Positions 24,110-35,103 are shown, counted from the stretch's first letter. The stretch is 64,000 nucleotides of DNA from Fallopia convolvulus (GCA_964016875.1 OZ024719.1:68395224-68459223), one strand, 5' to 3'. The notes: a model not told the origin generated them from the sequence alone. Numbers and translations are program-made.

Positions 24110-24369
24110 TAGTCAGATAGATTTTTTTTTTTGTAGAAAGATAGTCAGATAGATTGATAGATATTGTTTTTTACCCATAATTGTGCAATTTCTTTAATTC
24201 ACCTTAGAAAGAAGAAAAAGCAGTTTCTTTTCGTGGGTAAAATAGAAGTCTGAACCTAAGATCTTTCGACAGGCAGCGCATCACCCATCAGCCTCCGCGC
24301 TCCAAGCACCGCCACCGCAGCCGGTGACCGGCAACGCCGTCGCCCCAACTCTAAAACACATCCAACACC
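24110..24369 (+). other. Upstream region of the J-protein gene
   Basis: About 260 bases with a short duplicated AGATAGTCAGATAGATT motif (24106-24154) followed by a GC-rich leader before the start codon at 24370. Confidence 0.4.
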
Positions 24370-26882
24370 ATGTCGACGGCGCCGAAGAGGTGCCTCTATG
24401 AGGTCATCGGCCTCCCACAATTCTGCACCCATGACGAAATCCGGTCAGCCTACAAGAAGCTGGCCCTCCAGCGCCACCCTGACAAGCTCGTCCAATCCGG
24501 AATCTCCTCCGCCGAAGCCACCGCGGCCTTCCAAGAGCTCGTTCACGCATACGAGGTCCTCTCCGACCCCAAGGAACGGCAGTGGTATGACTCCCACCGC
24601 TCCCAAATTCTATTATCCGATCGCTCCGCTTCCGACGCCTCTTCCCCCGCTGGTATCCCTAATCTCTTCTCGTACTTCTCCTCGTCTTGTTACACTGATT
24701 ACACCGATCCAAAGAAGGGATTTTACAAGGTTTACAGCGATGTTTTCGATAAGATTTTCGCGAATGAGATTAAATATGTGAAAACGCTAGGGTTAGGGTT
24801 GGGGTCGGTGAAGGAGGCGCCGTTAATGGGGGATTTGAAGAGTCCGTATACGCAGGCGAGTGCCTTTTATGGTTATTGGTTAGGGTTTACAACCGTGATG
24901 GATTTTGGATGGCTGGATAAGTGGAATACTTCGGCTGGGGGGAGTAGGAAGGAAAGGAGGTTGATGGAGGAGGATAACAAGAAGTTGAGGAAAAAGGCTA
25001 AGCGGGAGTTCAATGAGACAGTTCGAGGTTTAGCAGAGTTTGTGAAGAAGAGGGATAAGAGGGTGATTAATATGATGGTGATGAAGGAGAAAGAGAGGGA
25101 GAAGAAGAGGAAAGAGGAGATGGAGAGGAGGAAGAAGATGGAGAGGGAGAAATTGGAGAAGGCGAAGATGTTCAAGGAGCCTGAGTGGGCTCAAGTTGAA
25201 GAGGACGAGATACAGGACATTGAGGAGGATGAGGAAGAGGAGAAAGAGAGGAAGGAATGGTACTGTGCAGCTTGTGGAAAGAAATTCAAGTCTGATAAGC
25301 AATGGAAGAACCATGAACAGTCAAAGAAACACAAGGAGAAGGTAGCAGAGTTGAAAGCCTCGTTTGCCGAGGAGGATGAAACTTTTGAGGATGTGGAAAG
25401 TGATGAGGTTGATGGAGAGGAGTTTGTGCAACAACAGAATGAAGGGTTTGAAAGCAATGTCGGTGATGGCAGTTTTCAGTCTGCTGAGGATGACGTTTCT
25501 GATCTGGAGGAGGAATTCAAAGATGGACTGTCGATTCAAGAAGAAGAAAATGGAGGTGAATTGTCGTCACCAGGAACCGATGATAATGATGTTGAGGAGC
25601 CAAACAAGGAGGAGAACTCAAATCAGGAAGAAGAAAGTGGAGGTGAATTGCTATCAGGGACAGAAGATAATAATGCAGAGGAGCCAGAGAGGGAGAAGTC
25701 AATTGAGTCTGATGATGAGACCAGCGTTCTTAAAGCAATGATGTCTGGTCACAAGATCAAAAAACGCAGGGCTGTAAAGAAACAACCAAAGGCGCCTTCA
25801 ACCAGCAAACTTCATATCGATAGTGAAAATGAAGAGGAAGTTGTCATGGAATATAATAATAGGAAAAAGGGCACCAGAAAGAGTAGAAGAGCCAAAGGCA
25901 GGAAAGCTAAAAATTCGGAAGAGGCGGCCATGGAAGTCAATGGAGATAATGCAAATTCACTAAATGAGGAAAATGGCGTGCAGAACAATGTAGAGGCTCA
26001 CAGTGGTGGGATTAAAAGTGAAGAGGATCTTGAGGATAATGTGAACTATAAAGGTAGCAAGAGCGACAGATTCACCAAAGCTAAGAAGTCATCTAGAAGT
26101 ACAAAACAGAAGGTAAAGGCTCTGAAATTTGATTGATTCTTTGCGATTTATGATTAAACAAAGAGCTCATCTTGAAGTACAAATGTGATTTAACATATAT
26201 ATGATTAGCTATGCTGCCTAGTTTGAACTTACTTTTAAATTAAAGAAAAGGTTCTGTATTCTTATCATCATATATGATTGTCTATGTTGCCATTATTTTT
26301 GCTTTGCTATGAAATTGTAAATGTGCAACTCAGTTTTTTATTTTAGTATTGTATAGCTTTTGCTATGCTCTAAGTCTTAAGTTGACGGGGAGCAAAATGT
26401 TATATCAGATTATTTTGCTGGTGTTATATTATAGAAAAATTCTTCACCTTTTGTGGAGGAGGTATTTGGTGTATGCCCATGAACTGTATAATTCATTTCA
26501 AGTATGAAAAGTTGGTCAATTATGAAAGATTCAGCATTCAGTTGAACTGTTTTGGGTTGAGAATTGTACAAGTAGACTTCATTTCATGAGAACAAAGATG
26601 CCCATGACTTAATTGCCTTGAAAATATATAGCTCCAATCCTTTTTAATATTTGTTTTAAATGCAGGGTAAAACAAAGCAATCGGAACCTGTATGTGAACA
26701 ATGCGGGGAAGAATTCGAATCAAGGTGAAGTATACAACTAAACAGCTACTTATGTTGAGTCGTGTGTTCTATAAATTATTCAATTCTGTACACAACTGAC
26801 TCTAAGCATTTATTCTTTTTATAGATCTAAACTTCATAAGCACTTGAAGGACGCAGGCCACGCGTCATTGAAGTCAAGATGA
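24370..26882 (+). CDS. J-domain zinc-finger protein, JJJ1/DNAJC21 type
   Basis: Cytosolic Hsp70 co-chaperone; yeast JJJ1 and animal DNAJC21 act in late 60S ribosome maturation by helping release export factors. Three exons: 24370-26112, 26666-26724 and 26825-26882, giving 619 aa. The J domain covers about residues 7-75 with HPD at 36-38. A lysine/glutamate-rich region (about 195-290) looks like a long charged helix. A C2H2 finger of the ZUO1/JJJ1 kind, YCAACGKKF to HEQSKKH, starts near residue 299. A highly acidic, low-complexity stretch follows, then basic patches (RKKGTRKSRRAKGRKAK). Exons 2 and 3 add a second C2H2 finger, CEQCGEEF to HLKDAGH. If intron 1 is retained, translation stops at 26134-26136 and the last finger is lost. 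From memory the Arabidopsis counterpart is At1g74250. Confidence 0.94.
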
Positions 26883-27362
26883 TGGAGTGAGTTAAGTTTT
26901 TTGAAGCCGAGATTTGATACACATTCATAACAGCTATTTTTCAAGCTTTAGAGGCATTGTTGTCACGTTGTGAGCGATTATTTGTATTCCTTACTTCGAC
27001 GAGAAGACCTCATTTTTAAACCTATGTTTCCGTGTTGAATTTACCCATTTTTTCTTTATAGTAAAAATAATCAATATTGAATTAAGTGTGCAATTTGTCT
27101 ATATCATTTAGCTCTTCAGTAATCTTTCAGATGGTGTGGAAAATATTGGTTCTTATGTTGTCTGACTAGTCTTTTGGTCTTATCATTAGTATCAAATCAA
27201 TTGGGTTATGTTTGAATGAATTACTGACCCGCGATAATGCTTTTGGGATTCATCAAGTGTAATTTTTGATGTTTGGTTCACACAAAAGTCAGCATAGTTT
27301 AGGCTACCATTTTTTTCGAAGAAGTGGGGATTTCTTCAATTTGAATGCACGAGAAATAATGT
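26883..27362. other. J-protein 3' region
   Basis: Contains the 3' untranslated region of the J-protein gene and AT-rich spacer up to a MITE. No gene seen. Confidence 0.5.
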
Positions 27363-27723
27363 TCTTAGAGCATTTACAATGGTGATACTATCAATTTTTT
27401 AAATCCTTAAATAAAAAAGAAAACTATATTTTGTCACTTAAAAGTAAAAAAAATAGAGATAAGAGCTTGCAAAAAGAAATTTAAACCTGATACAAGTTCC
27501 TTCAAATATGACACAATATAATACCATGTGGATTAAAAGGAGATTCATTTATCTTGACCAATAAAAATAATTTAACTTTTAAAAGTAAAAGAAAATGAGT
27601 TTAATTAATTAATTAATGGATAGAAAATATTTCAAATCCTCATGTAGAAGATAGTAAGATTTTATGCTTATACTGTATAAAAGATAGATTAAAATTACTG
27701 GTCAAATTGAAGATGCTCTCTTA
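27363..27723. mobile_element. MITE with GAGCAT termini
   Basis: A 351-bp non-coding element (27368-27718) begins GAGCATTTACAA and ends TTGAAGATGCTC, imperfect terminal inverted repeats. It is flanked by TCTTA at 27363-27367 and again at 27719-27723. Its terminal sequence resembles the widespread GAGCATCT plant MITEs. The flank could be read as a 3-bp TTA duplication (PIF/Harbinger) or as 5 bp; the superfamily is therefore uncertain. Confidence 0.7.
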
Positions 27724-28432
27724 GTTTTGAAAGTACAGTTACGATATTGTGCGGAGAACACAAAAAAAAAAGAAAAAAAAAAGAGTTGGGAATTAGTTTT
27801 GATCTGGAGTTTGGACGCGCTACCTTAATATCCTCAGCGCAGGTTTCGTACTTTCTCTTCCTTCTCGTCTCTAACCTTTTAGCAGGTAGTCTCTATACCC
27901 TAATTTTTTTTTTGAAGAGCTCTATACATCTGTGTTGCTTTACCGTATTGAATGATGAATTTAGGGTTTTTATAAGTGTGATGTAATATTTAACAGCTTT
28001 ATTGTTAATGTTTTTCACTGATTCTACGAATTAGTTACCCTGTGCGAAATTCCTTAATGTGCTAGCATTGTGTGAATCTTTTAGGATGTGGCCTGTTTCA
28101 ATTTAATTTGTTTTGTAGTGCAAGAACTGCGAATTCATGACTACCTTTAAAGATCTAATAAGGGCGAAGTGTCGATTAATTGGAACAGATGAAGTCAAGT
28201 GTATATCTGACTATTGATTATCATTGTTACATGCACAATGAGCACATGAAGTGATAAGTGATGAGTGATTGATTCATCCTCATTCTCGATGAGTTTGACA
28301 TGATGATATGATCGATGCTTGTTGGAGTCTTATTTGTATTTCTGGCTATTAGAACTTTTGTTATTTGGTTGATTGGTGGTTGTTTCTTATCTTAGCAGTT
28401 AGCACTGGGCAAAATAGTTGGATTAAGAGCAA
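27724..28432 (+). other. PPR gene upstream region
   Basis: Probable promoter and leader of the PPR gene. The stretch has pyrimidine-rich segments and an AG before the start codon region, so a 5' leader intron is possible but I cannot fix its borders. Confidence 0.4.
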
Positions 28433-29581
28433 ATGGGCAGGAATAAGGCAGTGATTCTTGCATTCAACACTCTGCACAAGGTATGCTTGCCAAACCATTC
28501 CTTCATTCCATTGAAACCCCTAGGTTTGCTCAAGAATCTAAACACTTGGGCTGTTGAAGATGGATTGGAATTCGACCCCAAGCGTGGTTGTGTGGTTTCT
28601 CCTGCTGAAGAATGTGTTGATGGGCAATGGCAAGATTCCGAGATAATGGTTGTGAAGCCATCGGATCGAATCATGTTGAACTCAATTCGACAGAGTTACA
28701 AGATTGATGATTACAAGGCTGCTTGTAGCTATGGTGAGGATGTAGGAATGATGTTCCTGGAAGCTGAAAAGCATGACCAGGCCACTCTGGAAGATTTGGA
28801 TGCCAATTGCATGGAAGGAGGGGATATTAGAGATGCTGTGGAGATATTAAGGGTACTATTACACATGGGGACTTCTGTAGATTTGCCACGGTATTTAAAT
28901 ATAATGAAGATATGCAAAGGCGAAGTAGATCTAAGTGTAGCAAAAGGGATTCATAAGCATCTTGTGAAATCGTTCTGTCCAATTAGGGTCAACACTATTT
29001 CTATTAGCAACGAGATTTTGCAGATGTATGCAAGATGTGAATCAATGTCTGATGCATATACTGTATTCTGTAAGATGTCGGAGCGCAATTTGGCTACTTG
29101 GGGCATTATGATTAGAGGGTATGTACAAAATGGTCTTGGGGAGGAAGCTATTGATATGTTTACGCGCTTCAAAGAAACAGCAGGAAATAGGCCTGATGGT
29201 GAAATGTACTTGGAAGTATTTGATGCTTGTGCTCAAGTAGGTGATGTCGTTGAGGGAATGCTACATTTTGAGTCAATGAGCAAGGTGTATGGGATTGTTC
29301 CAACCATGAAACATTATGCGGGCATAGTTAAGATGTTGGGCTCTTCGGGCCATTTGGAGGAAGCTTTGGAGTTCATTGAAAGAATGCCAGTTAAACCAAG
29401 TATAGATGTTTGGGAAAAGTTGATCAATCTATGTAGAGTTCATGGGAACTCGGAACTTGGAGACCATTGTGTTGAGGTTGTTAAGGAATTGGATTCCTTT
29501 CGCTTGACGGAGGAGATGAATGCTGGTTTGGTACCTGTTTTAGTAGATGAGCACTACCGCACGGTACGATTGAGGGTTTAA
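28433..29581 (+). CDS. PPR protein related to MEF8/At2g34370, without DYW domain
   Basis: Uninterrupted frame of 382 aa. The C-terminal two thirds follow the short PPR proteins of the MEF8/At4g32450/At2g34370 group: NEILQMYARCESMSDAYTVF, MSERNLATWGIMIRGYVQNG, EEAIDMFTRFK, RPDGEMYLEVFDACAQVGDV, GMLHFESMSKVYGIVPTMKHY and MPVKPSIDVWEKLINLCRVHG, then an E-like segment ending LTEEMNAGLVPV. Relatives continue from there into a DYW cytidine-deaminase domain, but here about ten unrelated residues and TAA follow, and no HxE or DYW sequence was seen downstream. The N-terminus is unlike that of the relatives, and a clear organelle presequence is not obvious. If expressed it would need a partner for RNA editing, or serve another RNA-binding role. 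It could instead be a truncated, decaying paralogue. Confidence 0.8.
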   Translation: MGRNKAVILAFNTLHKVCLPNHSFIPLKPLGLLKNLNTWAVEDGLEFDPKRGCVVSPAEECVDGQWQDSEIMVVKPSDRIMLNSIRQSYKIDDYKAACSYGEDVGMMFLEAEKHDQATLEDLDANCMEGGDIRDAVEILRVLLHMGTSVDLPRYLNIMKICKGEVDLSVAKGIHKHLVKSFCPIRVNTISISNEILQMYARCESMSDAYTVFCKMSERNLATWGIMIRGYVQNGLGEEAIDMFTRFKETAGNRPDGEMYLEVFDACAQVGDVVEGMLHFESMSKVYGIVPTMKHYAGIVKMLGSSGHLEEALEFIERMPVKPSIDVWEKLINLCRVHGNSELGDHCVEVVKELDSFRLTEEMNAGLVPVLVDEHYRTVRLRV

Positions 29582-30815
29582 TCATCATTTCTATGAAAGC
29601 ATCCGTGTTTTTTTTTTCTTAGCTTGTGAAATGTTTTTGTTGTTTTTCATGATCCAAATCTTGACAATATACATATTTTAGTGGAATTTTATCATTATCG
29701 GGCACAGGCTGTCTTATACTAATAAGGCCGAGAAATTTTCTATAAAGTTGTCAGTTCCAGTTTTAATTTAAGACATGAATTATTCTCTCTTTCTTTTGTA
29801 CAGCTTAGTAGTAACTTGTTACCAACTCTTCATACGTAGAGATTGGATATTGAGTACTCGTGGATCACTAAGCTATGCTTGCCTTTTTCTTTTCCTCTCA
29901 ATGGACCTGAAGAAGAGAAGTTAGACGGTATACTTATGCTTATGCAGGTTAACTTCCATCCGTTTTCAGATTGGCACCTGAAAATCATATATAATCGAGA
30001 GCCGAACCAAAACGAACTTTGAATTGCTCAATCTCGGCTGGATCCCGAGCTTGAACATGAGCTTGGTTCGAGCTCAAAACTTTTTGTTTTATTTGTTTAT
30101 GAGACATCTGTGTTGAAAACATAGGAACAAGACAGTTGTAGTTGACAAAATAAAAAGATGACAGGATATGCTGATTCATGGGGTATGGAACGACTGCCAT
30201 CCTCCCAATACTCAGGAAATCAGCATGCATCTAAACATTATGAATTATCCAGTAGACAAAATTATACTGCTTTCTTCACGATTGAAGTTTTAAATTCGGA
30301 AATTTTGAATAATTCCTTTCACCAAGCAGGTTCGTAAGGTTTGTCACAAGATCTCACAGGACACAGGTGCTCACAGCTCACTATCGACCGAAATATACTC
30401 ATTTACTCCAAAATCTTGGACAAACTATTGACAAACTGATAGTGCTTCTAGTTCTGATTAGGAATTTTTCAGATGCAAACACTTGACCATCTCAATAACA
30501 TGCTACAGAGGGTGAAACCAAACTCAAAGAAACACCCAAAAGAAAACAATAAGTCACATAGGCAGAAAGAACCTTAAGTAATTACATCACAATCTTATTG
30601 ATAAATGCCTTGTAAAATACTGTAGATAAATATATGTATGAACCTTAAGTGAGGCTGCAAAACACATAGGTTTAATACAAGAAAATATGTCTCTATTTAT
30701 CTCACCTTAGGCCCCAAAATTTGCAGGCTTCATAGCTTTAAGACAAGAAAAGTTAATGAACAAATTAAAGCCATTGATCACCTCTGTTTCTGATCAACAA
30801 CCTTAAGCCTGGAAT
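29582..30815. other. Intergenic DNA without recognisable genes
   Basis: PPR 3' region and AT-rich spacer. Reading frames here are short and unlike proteins. No repeat structure identified. Confidence 0.45.
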
Positions 30816-30967
30816 TTTGCAGCAGCAGCAACCACAACCACAACAACAACAATAACCCAGTGTGGACCTGCCTCTGGCAAGATCTGGGAGGCCCGGATGT
30901 GTCCACCCTTCCCTCGATCTAAAAATGGGAGGCCCGGATGTGTCCACCCTTCCCTCGATCTAAAAAT
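30816..30967. repeat. SINE-like tail plus 41-bp tandem duplication
   Basis: A run of CAGCAGCAGCAACCACAAC and AACAACAACAATAACCCAG leads into AGTGTGGACCTGCCTCTGGC, reminiscent of the tail and junction of plant TS-type SINEs. It is followed by two nearly identical 41-base units starting GGGAGGCCCGGATGTGTCC and ending TCGATCTAAAAAT (about 30886-30967). SINE identity is a suggestion from memory; the duplication is direct observation. Confidence 0.5.
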
Positions 30968-31304
30968 GGAGAGTGTGTAGAAAAAGCCCTAAAAAAACCA
31001 AGGAAAAACGTCACCGGGGAGGGGGAGGGGGTGATCCTGTTTTATCTAGCAAGGCCTCGAAATTTGCTAACACATCCTAATTCCAGATCATAATATTACA
31101 TTTGATTACCAAGCCAACCAAGCGAAGAAAGTATCCGATCGAATAATTTTATTGAATGTTATGGAAAAAAACGTTTTTTACTTTCAAATAGTGCTTCCAG
31201 TTTATTATATATTTATATTTTATTAGACTTGTTAGATTATTCACATACGTTTTTATGTTCACATACTATCTTACAAGTTAATTAGACATATCATTTTGAG
31301 GATA
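30968..31304. other. AT-rich spacer
   Basis: Intergenic, non-coding. Contains a G-rich patch (GGGGAGGGGGAGGGGGT near 31016) and otherwise AT-rich sequence. Confidence 0.4.
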
Positions 31305-31475
31305 TTTTTTTTTTATTCGGTAAGAATTAGGGTAGCCCAAAGACTGCTTGGACTAGCCTAGAATACCTACTAATCAATTCTAAGAAAGAAGGGCAAACCG
31401 TCGCCTTGAATGCTCGAACTCGAAACCTCTTGCACATTGGCAAGAGGCTCAACCATTGAGCAATGTGCACATGCA
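31305..31475 (-). mobile_element. tRNA-derived SINE candidate
   Basis: On the minus strand the block starts near 31475 and contains TTGCTCAATGGTTGAGCC, resembling a Pol III A box (TRGCNNARYGG). About 30 bases later comes GAGTTCGAGCA, resembling a B box (GGTTCGANNCC). It ends at about 31305 with TTACCGAAT and a nine-base A run. This order and the short length of about 170 bp fit a plant SINE. No clear target duplication was recognised. Confidence 0.5.
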
Positions 31476-31552
31476 CGTTTTTTGGTGTTTTGGTATGGGT
31501 AAGAATTTGAGTTTGATACTTTTTCCTTTGAATTTAGGAAAAGAAAAAATAT

Positions 31553-33975
31553 CAATTTGTTGGGCCCGGGTGACCCTCTCCTTGTTAGCCCATGCACACA
31601 CATAGCTCCACAATAGTATGATATTGTCCGCTTTGGGCCTAGTCCGCACGGATTTGTTTTTGGACTCCTTCACAAAAGACATCATACTAATGGAGTGTGC
31701 TTTCTCTTTATAAGGAGCTCTTCACTTCTTTATTTTTTCCACGTGGGACTTGGACTGCCTATCCCAACAATATGTTGGTCATTTGTGAAAAGTCATCAAT
31801 CTCATTGTATGCATGTGATGAGAAAAGGAGTCACATAGGAATATCGATTGAGAAGATCGACCTTGTGACTTGCCATGATATGATTAGAGGATTGTAAGTG
31901 GTCGTAGAAAAGATAAGTCCAAGATATGCACAAACGCCTAGGCACGGAACCTTATGTGCCAAGGGCGCAACGTGGGCACGATGCTTGTAAGGGCGCGCCT
32001 ATGTTGGCGATGAAACGGCACGGGCACGACGCTCGGTAGAGGCACGCCTGTGCAAGGTGCGTGGCGTGAACGTGGTGCAAGGTGTGTGACTCAAGCGTGG
32101 TGCACGGTTGGGGCGCGCCTACGCCTTGGTTGTGGCACTTTGAGTACGCATGGTTGGTTGGTAGCAAAGGCAAGGTGTTGCGGCGTGCCTATGACTTGGC
32201 ACGAGGCGCCGAGCACTTGTCTTGATGTTCAACTAAGCTAGATTTAATGTTTTGAGCAAGGAAAGAATGTCCTTTAGCTTTGTGCATTATTATATGAATG
32301 AATGGAAGCTTCTCTAAGCTTGGTGAATGCATGTATTATACAAAGACTAAAGTATGAGAATAGCTTGGAACATAGTTATGAATGCTTAAAAGGTGTTTGA
32401 AAGCTTCAAACTAGTTTAAAGTTAGCTCTATAAGCTTAACTTAGCTCCTAACTCAAAGTACTAGCTTGGTAGGAAGCTCATCTAGCTAGGGTTAAGCTCA
32501 AGTAAGCTCAACTAGTTAGGGTTTAGCTCAAATAAATGGATGTCAGCTCAACTAGTTGAGGGTCAGCTATACTAGCTAAGTGACCTAAGTTGGTACCTAG
32601 CTATGCTAGCTTGACTTAGGCCATGGTGGGCTAGCCGATGGAGAGTGGCATTGGGCTAAGATGGGCTGAACACATGGGCTGATTTTTGAGCCAAATGGGT
32701 TGCCATCTTGGGCTTGACAATAGGCTTTTCCAAGAGCAATTTTGGACCAACTCTTTGGGCCTTCTTGGGTGATTTTTGGACGATACACTTGAGCCATTTT
32801 AGGGTTCCCTCGACCTCCCATAAAAGGTGAGAAAGAGAGAGAATTGTGGATAAGGATGAAGGTGATTATGGAGAATATTCCTAGATTCTCTCAACCTCCT
32901 CCAACCACTCTAACCTCTTGTGACCGCTTCTAACCACTTTTGGACAACCCATGACTTGTCTATAAAAATGCATGAAGGGTGTCGGTTTTGGACGATGTCG
33001 TAAGACACAAATTGGTGACAATTGAGAGCGGTCTAGAGTGAGTGTTCGCAAAGAAATCAAACACGATTTTGGTTGATATTGTGGATCGGTCTTCTTATGT
33101 CAAGATCAAGGAGGAGCCTCAAGATTCAAGCATGGATCAGTTTGCTCATGTCAAGATAAAAGAGGAATCTCAAGACTTGAACAAGGTATGTTTGTTCTTA
33201 ATGGAAATCGTTTTGCCAACCTTTTCCATTGTCGTTTCTTGGCACGTTTTATCTCGCAACAATATTCGTTGAAGGAAAGCTCGATCTGATTGAGTGACTC
33301 GTTGAAGGAAAGTTCGATCTAATTGAGTGACTCATTGCCATTATCCAAGTCTCTTATACAAAATGTTTTAAATAGTCAGTGGTGATTACCTTTATGGTCT
33401 ACACCCAAACGAGACTATCCTTTGGGGTTTACTCATGAGACTACCCTTTGGATCTACTCAAAATGCTTTGACTATCCTTTTGGATCTACAAGGGCCGACT
33501 TTACTTCAACTTGACTTTGCAAACATACTATTCTACTTACCCTAAATTCAACACAATCCTTCTCTCAAACCAAGGACCACATAACTCATGGACTCCCCTT
33601 CCCTCAATACAAGGGACCACATATCTTCAATCGTGGGGCCATGTTGAGGGTCACACACAACACTACCAAGGACCTGCACCCATGCCATCGAGCTACACCA
33701 CTCTACACCCACGTGTTCCAGCACCAAGTCACATAACCATCGACTCAAATACCACTTGTTGGACCCAGGTCGCCCTCTTTATTGGGGCACACACACACAT
33801 AGCTCCACAATAGTATGATATTGTCCGCTTTGGGCCTAGTCCTCACGGATTTGTTTTTGGGCTCCTTCCCAAAAGGTCTCATACTAATGGAGCTAGCGTA
33901 CTTTATCTTTATAAGGAGTTCTTCGATCAATTTTTTTTTTCATGTGGGACTTGGACTGCCTATCCCAACACAATC
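31553..33975 (-). mobile_element. Short non-autonomous LTR retrotransposon (TRIM/LARD-like)
   Basis: Two direct repeats of about 212 bp, 31558-31769 and 33757-33970, both begin TGTTGG and end CCCAACA and share ATAGCTCCACAATAGTATGA, TTGTCCGCTTTGGGCCTAGT and ATGTGGGACTTGGACTGCC (one base differs). Flanks CAATT and CAATC fit a 5-bp target duplication with one change. Adjacent to the right repeat, minus-strand TGGTATTTGAGTC resembles the methionine-tRNA primer site TGGTATCAGAGCC, so the element points left. The 2-kb interior has no gag-pol homology. It includes an AGCT-rich low-complexity stretch (about 32390-32620) and a GC-rich GGCACG-rich stretch (31920-32220). Confidence 0.8.
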
Positions 33976-34433
33976 TGCCATCATTTTGAAATTCTAATTA
34001 AATAAACATTAATGTTTTTTGTATGTATGAAGTTTTTTTTCGGTTTAATTTAAGAAGTAAAATATATAAGGATGTTTTTAATTTGGATTCCTAATTGAAT
34101 ATTTTAACGTTTTTTTTAATTAGGAAGAAGAGAAAAGATAGAGATGTCATTAAATTTGTAAGATAAAAAGACTAAGATAAATTATAAACATTAAATGTTA
34201 TGGATACCATTAAATGTAGAATATTAAGAGACTATAAGAGCATAAGAAATTAAAATATTACTGTAAGAGACTATAAGGGCATAAGAATATTAAGTGATGA
34301 ATTATGGATGCCATTAAATTGGATTTTTTTAACTAATAATATTTAGTTTCATGAAAAAATTAGTAAATATGAGAATATTTATAATTTTTCTAAACACTTT
34401 TAAAATTAGGCGGTTTTTAAAAATTAGATTAGG
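33976..34433. other. AT-rich spacer
   Basis: Non-coding AT-rich DNA with short duplicated AGAGACTATAAG(A/G)GCATAAGA motifs near 34225-34285. No gene. Confidence 0.4.
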
Positions 34434-35103
34434 TACAGTAAAACCTCTATAAATTAATAGGGTCGGGACCATGATAATTTATTATTTTATAGAGATATTA
34501 ATTAACCAATAAATTAATATTTATTAATTTAAAGAGTTTTTTTGTAGTAAGAGCTTTCAAAATGCACTATCATACAAGATTTTATTGTAGGATTTTAGAA
34601 GTCTATGAGTTGGGACAATCTGATCCATTTAAGATTAATATTTTGGTTGCTATCAATCTTGTAGTCTCGGCTTGGATAGTTAATGTTGAGCAAGAGGCAG
34701 TAGCAAATTGTTTTAGACACTGTAAAATTCGTTCATAAGATGAAGTCTCAAGAAATGATTATAGTTGACATTGCAATTTTTTTTTTAAATAACGCTAGAA
34801 ATGTTGGATCCAATAAGAAAAGTCAGAGATGAGCTTCAAATAGAACTAAGAAAAAATAAACAACACTACAATTATATTTATTAGATTTTCTTAGTTATGA
34901 ATATGTAACTTTTTATAAAAATTATTAATTTATGATATTAATGGGACCTTATATTTATATAGTGGTTTTTTGAAAATATATTATCTTATTATCTTATCGA
35001 AATTTGTTAAATTTTGCATTGGCCCAAGTCGGGACCGAAGAAAAATATTAATTTAGAGAGTTTATTAATTTATCGAGTATTAATTTAGAGAGGTTCTACT
35101 GTA
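34434..35103 (+). mobile_element. Emigrant/Lemi1-like (pogo, Tc1/mariner) element, copy 1
   Basis: The element 34436-35101 begins CAGTAAAACCTCTATAAATT and, read from the other side, CAGTAGAACCTCTCTAAATT; both ends are bounded by TA. These are the termini of the Emigrant MITE / Lemi1 pogo-like family. The interior keeps the C-terminal end of a pogo-type transposase in the forward direction: GQSDPFKINILVAINLVVSAW and then VANCFRHCKI. The upstream DDE core is missing, so it cannot transpose by itself. Other reverse-facing AATTAATA-rich segments lie next to both termini. Confidence 0.85.

Noticed and set aside
24873..25702. Minus-strand leucine/serine-rich frames of up to 100 aa
   Set aside because: Antisense shadows of the lysine/glutamate-rich region of the J-protein gene.
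30886..30967. Short direct repeats that superficially suggest a CRISPR-like array
   Set aside because: Only two adjacent 41-base copies with no spacer between them, in a plant nuclear genome; a simple tandem duplication.
33042..33272. A 76-aa frame with VKIKEEPQD/VKIKEESQD as a possible host gene
   Set aside because: Lies inside the mini-LTR element, has no recognisable domain and ends in unrelated sequence; noted only as a possible captured fragment.
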